A stretch of 64,000 nucleotides of DNA from an uncultured SAR86 cluster bacterium. GTDB lineage: Bacteria > Pseudomonadota > Gammaproteobacteria > Magnimaribacterales > Magnimaribacteraceae. Made by a program: the position numbers and the translations under genes. This document shows, in pieces, positions 61,997 to 64,000 of the stretch (the first letter of the stretch is position 1; each line of letters opens with the position of its first letter). A model generated the notes under the pieces. The model was not told where the DNA came from. It did no database searches and saw nothing but the letters and a program-made list of their open reading frames with translations. Location: contig CACGNN010000002.1 in NCBI GenBank assembly GCA_902574355.1, positions 99,241 to 163,240 of the forward strand, written 5' to 3'.

Positions 61997-62983
61997 ATGC
62001 AAAATAAAACTTACGTCATAGCAGAAATAGGCATTAATCACGAAGGTGATGTTAGTGCATGCGAACAAATGATAAGTGAAGCTGCTGAATGCGGTGCAGA
62101 TGCTGTAAAACTTCAGACAATAAATGCAGATGCTAATTACGTAATTGGATCGGAAAGCTATAATATTTTTAAAGGTTCTGAACTCACTAAAGAAGAGACA
62201 TCTAGAATGTTTGATCTTGCGAGTGAATTAAACTTAGACATTTTCACTACTGCTGGTGATATAGAAACTATTACTTGGGTAAATCAATTAAACCCGAGCC
62301 ATTGGAAAATCTCTTCAGGTTTGTTAACACATATTCCAATCGTCAGTCATTTGGCGTCTTTAGGTAAGCCATTGATTGTTTCAACTGGTATGGCAAGTAT
62401 AGAAGATATAGATTTAGCTATAGAAACTATAAAGTCAAATGGCAATGACGATGTCTCATTACTCCAATGTACCTCTATCTACCCTACGCCAAGTGAAGAA
62501 ATAAACATATCAACTATAAAATGGTTGTCAGACAGATACGGATTCCCTGTTGGCTTTTCTGACCATTCACTTGGCGATGATGCTGTTTTTCTGTCTATTG
62601 GCGCTGGCGCTTCAATAATTGAAAAGCATTTCTCTCTTGATATTTCTAGGCCAGGATTTGATCATAAAATATCTTTAGATCCGGAAGGATTAAAAAAGAT
62701 GGTCAGTCGTATAAGATTAGCTGAGAAGATGATGGGCAGTGATGAGAAAACTGTCACTAAATCAATTAGTGTAACTAGAGATAAGTATTTACGTTATTTA
62801 GTAGCTCTTCAACCAATAAAGCCAGGAGACATTTTTTCTTACAGTAATTTGGGTGTTAAACGCAGTGTAGCCGGTATTTCTGGAATAGAGCCTAAGTTTT
62901 ATGAAAATATTATTGGTTCTTCTTCACTAGCAAATATAAAAGTGGATCAGTTGATACAACTTAGTGACGTCGAAGAAGCTTAA
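61997..62983 (+). CDS. NeuB-family nonulosonic acid synthase, second copy
   Basis: The 328-residue protein condenses a 6-carbon amino sugar with phosphoenolpyruvate. It has the TIM-barrel signature YVIAEIGINHEGDVSACEQM, GADAVKLQTINADANY, WKISSGLLTHIPIV, LLQCTSIYPTPSEE, GFSDHSLGDDAVF and IIEKHFSLD, followed by an SAF domain (about 270-328: YLRYLVALQPIKPGDIF). In a Pse locus it would act as PseI, but its motifs are equally near NeuB/LegI, so I leave the symbol blank. It is distinct from the synthase half at 50020-51063. Confidence 0.85.
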   Translation: MQNKTYVIAEIGINHEGDVSACEQMISEAAECGADAVKLQTINADANYVIGSESYNIFKGSELTKEETSRMFDLASELNLDIFTTAGDIETITWVNQLNPSHWKISSGLLTHIPIVSHLASLGKPLIVSTGMASIEDIDLAIETIKSNGNDDVSLLQCTSIYPTPSEEINISTIKWLSDRYGFPVGFSDHSLGDDAVFLSIGAGASIIEKHFSLDISRPGFDHKISLDPEGLKKMVSRIRLAEKMMGSDEKTVTKSISVTRDKYLRYLVALQPIKPGDIFSYSNLGVKRSVAGISGIEPKFYENIIGSSSLANIKVDQLIQLSDVEEA

Positions 62984-63041
62984 GTTACAATATTCACCTT
63001 ACCTTAGATCTATTTACATCGGTTTTAAAAAAATTATCAAG

Positions 63042-64000
63042 ATGAGCAAACCCTCAAAGAGCATTTTATACACCTGTGTTGGGGGTGAATATTCTCCATA
63101 CGTAATACAGTCGATTAAAAACAGTAAAATTAAATTTTCTATAGTTGGCATTGATAATAATCCTAATGCGGCGGGTCAATATTTTTGCGATTTTTTTTAT
63201 AAAAGCCCAATGGGAGATGATGTAAATTATGTTGAATTTATCAAAGAGCTATGCGTTAAGCATTCTATTGATTTCATAATTCCAACCTCTGATGAAGAAG
63301 CTGTTGCCCTGTCTAGCTCTTCTAATTATCTCTTGCCATCAAAAGTTCTTTGTGTCGATAAGCAAACTGTTCAATTATTTGCCAATAAAGCTGATACTTT
63401 TAGGGCTTTAGAGGACTTTAAATTACCTCATCCTAAATGGATTCAAGCAGATAATATCAATGATGTAATTAATGCTATAAAAGTGTTCCTCTCTGAATTT
63501 GGTTCAGTAGTAATTAAACCATCGATCTCTAGAGGTTCTAAAAATGTATATAAATATTCATTAGATAAATCTCGAAGTCAAAAAGCTATTGATCTGGTTT
63601 TAGAAAAGGCAAGTAAGGATATAAAAAAGGCGGGTGAGGTTTTCCCAATTATAATAATGGAGGAGCTTTTTGGTCCGGTTCATGATATTGACCTTCTGGC
63701 ATTCGAAGGCAATTCTTTAGGAGTTTTTCCACGAAGAAGAATTAATTCTGATAACCCAAATGAAGGTCATATTATTTTGAATAATCAGGAGTTTATAGAT
63801 CTAGGTATAAATATTATAAAAAAATTTAAATTATCATGGCTATATGATTGTGACTTTATGTTTAACAAAAATGGAGAGCCAGTTATTATTGAAATCAATC
63901 CTAGACAAAGTGGAAGTGTTGCAGTCGTTATAGCTGCAGGATACAGCTTAATGGATGCGCTTCTTGAATTGGCAATACATAAAAAGACAACAGCACAACT
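63042..64000 (+). CDS. ATP-grasp domain protein (partial, runs off the window)
   Basis: From ATG 63042 the frame stays open to the window end (319 residues). The N-terminal pre-ATP-grasp region (SILYTCVGGEYSPYVIQSIK, VGIDNNPNAAGQYFCDFFYK, FIIPTSDEEAVAL) resembles carbamoyl-phosphate-synthase-like proteins. FANKADTFRALEDFKLPHPK, VVIKPSISRGSKNV, IIMEELFGPVHDIDLLAFEG and VIIEINPRQSGS are the ATP and magnesium sites. Such ligases join a carboxylate to an amine or other nucleophile. Beside the PIG-L deacetylase it may acylate a freed amino group. That is inference, and the C terminus is not seen. Confidence 0.8.
   Translation, partial: MSKPSKSILYTCVGGEYSPYVIQSIKNSKIKFSIVGIDNNPNAAGQYFCDFFYKSPMGDDVNYVEFIKELCVKHSIDFIIPTSDEEAVALSSSSNYLLPSKVLCVDKQTVQLFANKADTFRALEDFKLPHPKWIQADNINDVINAIKVFLSEFGSVVIKPSISRGSKNVYKYSLDKSRSQKAIDLVLEKASKDIKKAGEVFPIIIMEELFGPVHDIDLLAFEGNSLGVFPRRRINSDNPNEGHIILNNQEFIDLGINIIKKFKLSWLYDCDFMFNKNGEPVIIEINPRQSGSVAVVIAAGYSLMDALLELAIHKKTTAQ

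Overview
The window is a dense, low-GC (roughly one third G+C by eye) stretch of a gammaproteobacterial chromosome. Gene order supports this strongly: gyrA-serC-pheA-hisC-tyrA-aroA-cmk-rpsA-ihfB-lapA, thiL-pgpA beside dxs-ispA-xseB, and uvrC-pgsA followed by tRNA-Cys and tRNA-Leu, all as in Escherichia-type genomes. Short spacers, 1-35 bp gene overlaps (including convergent ones), a TonB receptor and fatty-acid oxidation genes suggest a streamlined marine lineage of the SAR86 kind. That placement is inference and the sequence alone cannot prove it.

Layout. (1) 1-2474: the end of an acyl-CoA dehydrogenase, a metallo-beta-lactamase-fold hydrolase and a thiolase. (2) 2499-7519: thiamine, phospholipid, riboflavin and isoprenoid genes (thiL, pgpA, ribA, then dxs-ispA-xseB on the minus strand). 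(3) 7529-15973, minus strand: a TonB-dependent receptor, an RND efflux pair, a protein with three DnaT-like repeats, and a DAHP synthase. (4) 16108-24911: nadE, scpA-scpB-rluB, convergent yciK-gph-ubiG, and a three-gene proton-translocating transhydrogenase. (5) 25068-41679: the gyrA-to-ihfB superoperon, then gmhA, lapA, a diverged pgi, manC, uvrC and pgsA. (6) 41717-41924: tRNA-Cys(GCA) and tRNA-Leu(TAA).

(7) 41951-64000: a surface-polysaccharide island that begins 26 bp after tRNA-Leu. Its first gene is an RfaH-type antiterminator. Next come a sigma70-like promoter overlapped by three palindromes, an ops-like element (the RfaH recruitment site), a MarR-type EPS regulator, Wzz, an ABC exporter and RmlB/RmlA. 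Two sets of nonulosonic-acid (sialic, pseudaminic or legionaminic acid-like) genes follow. Set A contains an SDR, a fusion of an FAD oxidoreductase with a NeuB-type synthase, a Rossmann protein, an FkbM methyltransferase, a CMP-sugar synthetase, an aldo/keto reductase and a DUF115-like protein. Set B contains PseC, a decayed pseF, a fusion of an SpsF cytidylyltransferase with an aldo/keto reductase, an SDR, PseG and PseH split by a frame change, a PIG-L deacetylase, a second NeuB-type synthase and an ATP-grasp protein cut by the window end.

The most interesting material is in region 7: the compact RfaH/ops/palindrome control region, the two gene fusions, the pseF relic, the PseG/PseH frame change, and the PIG-L plus ATP-grasp pair. 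No pseB is visible, so the pathway either starts outside the window or works differently. No rRNA genes, insertion sequences, CRISPR arrays or phage genes were seen.
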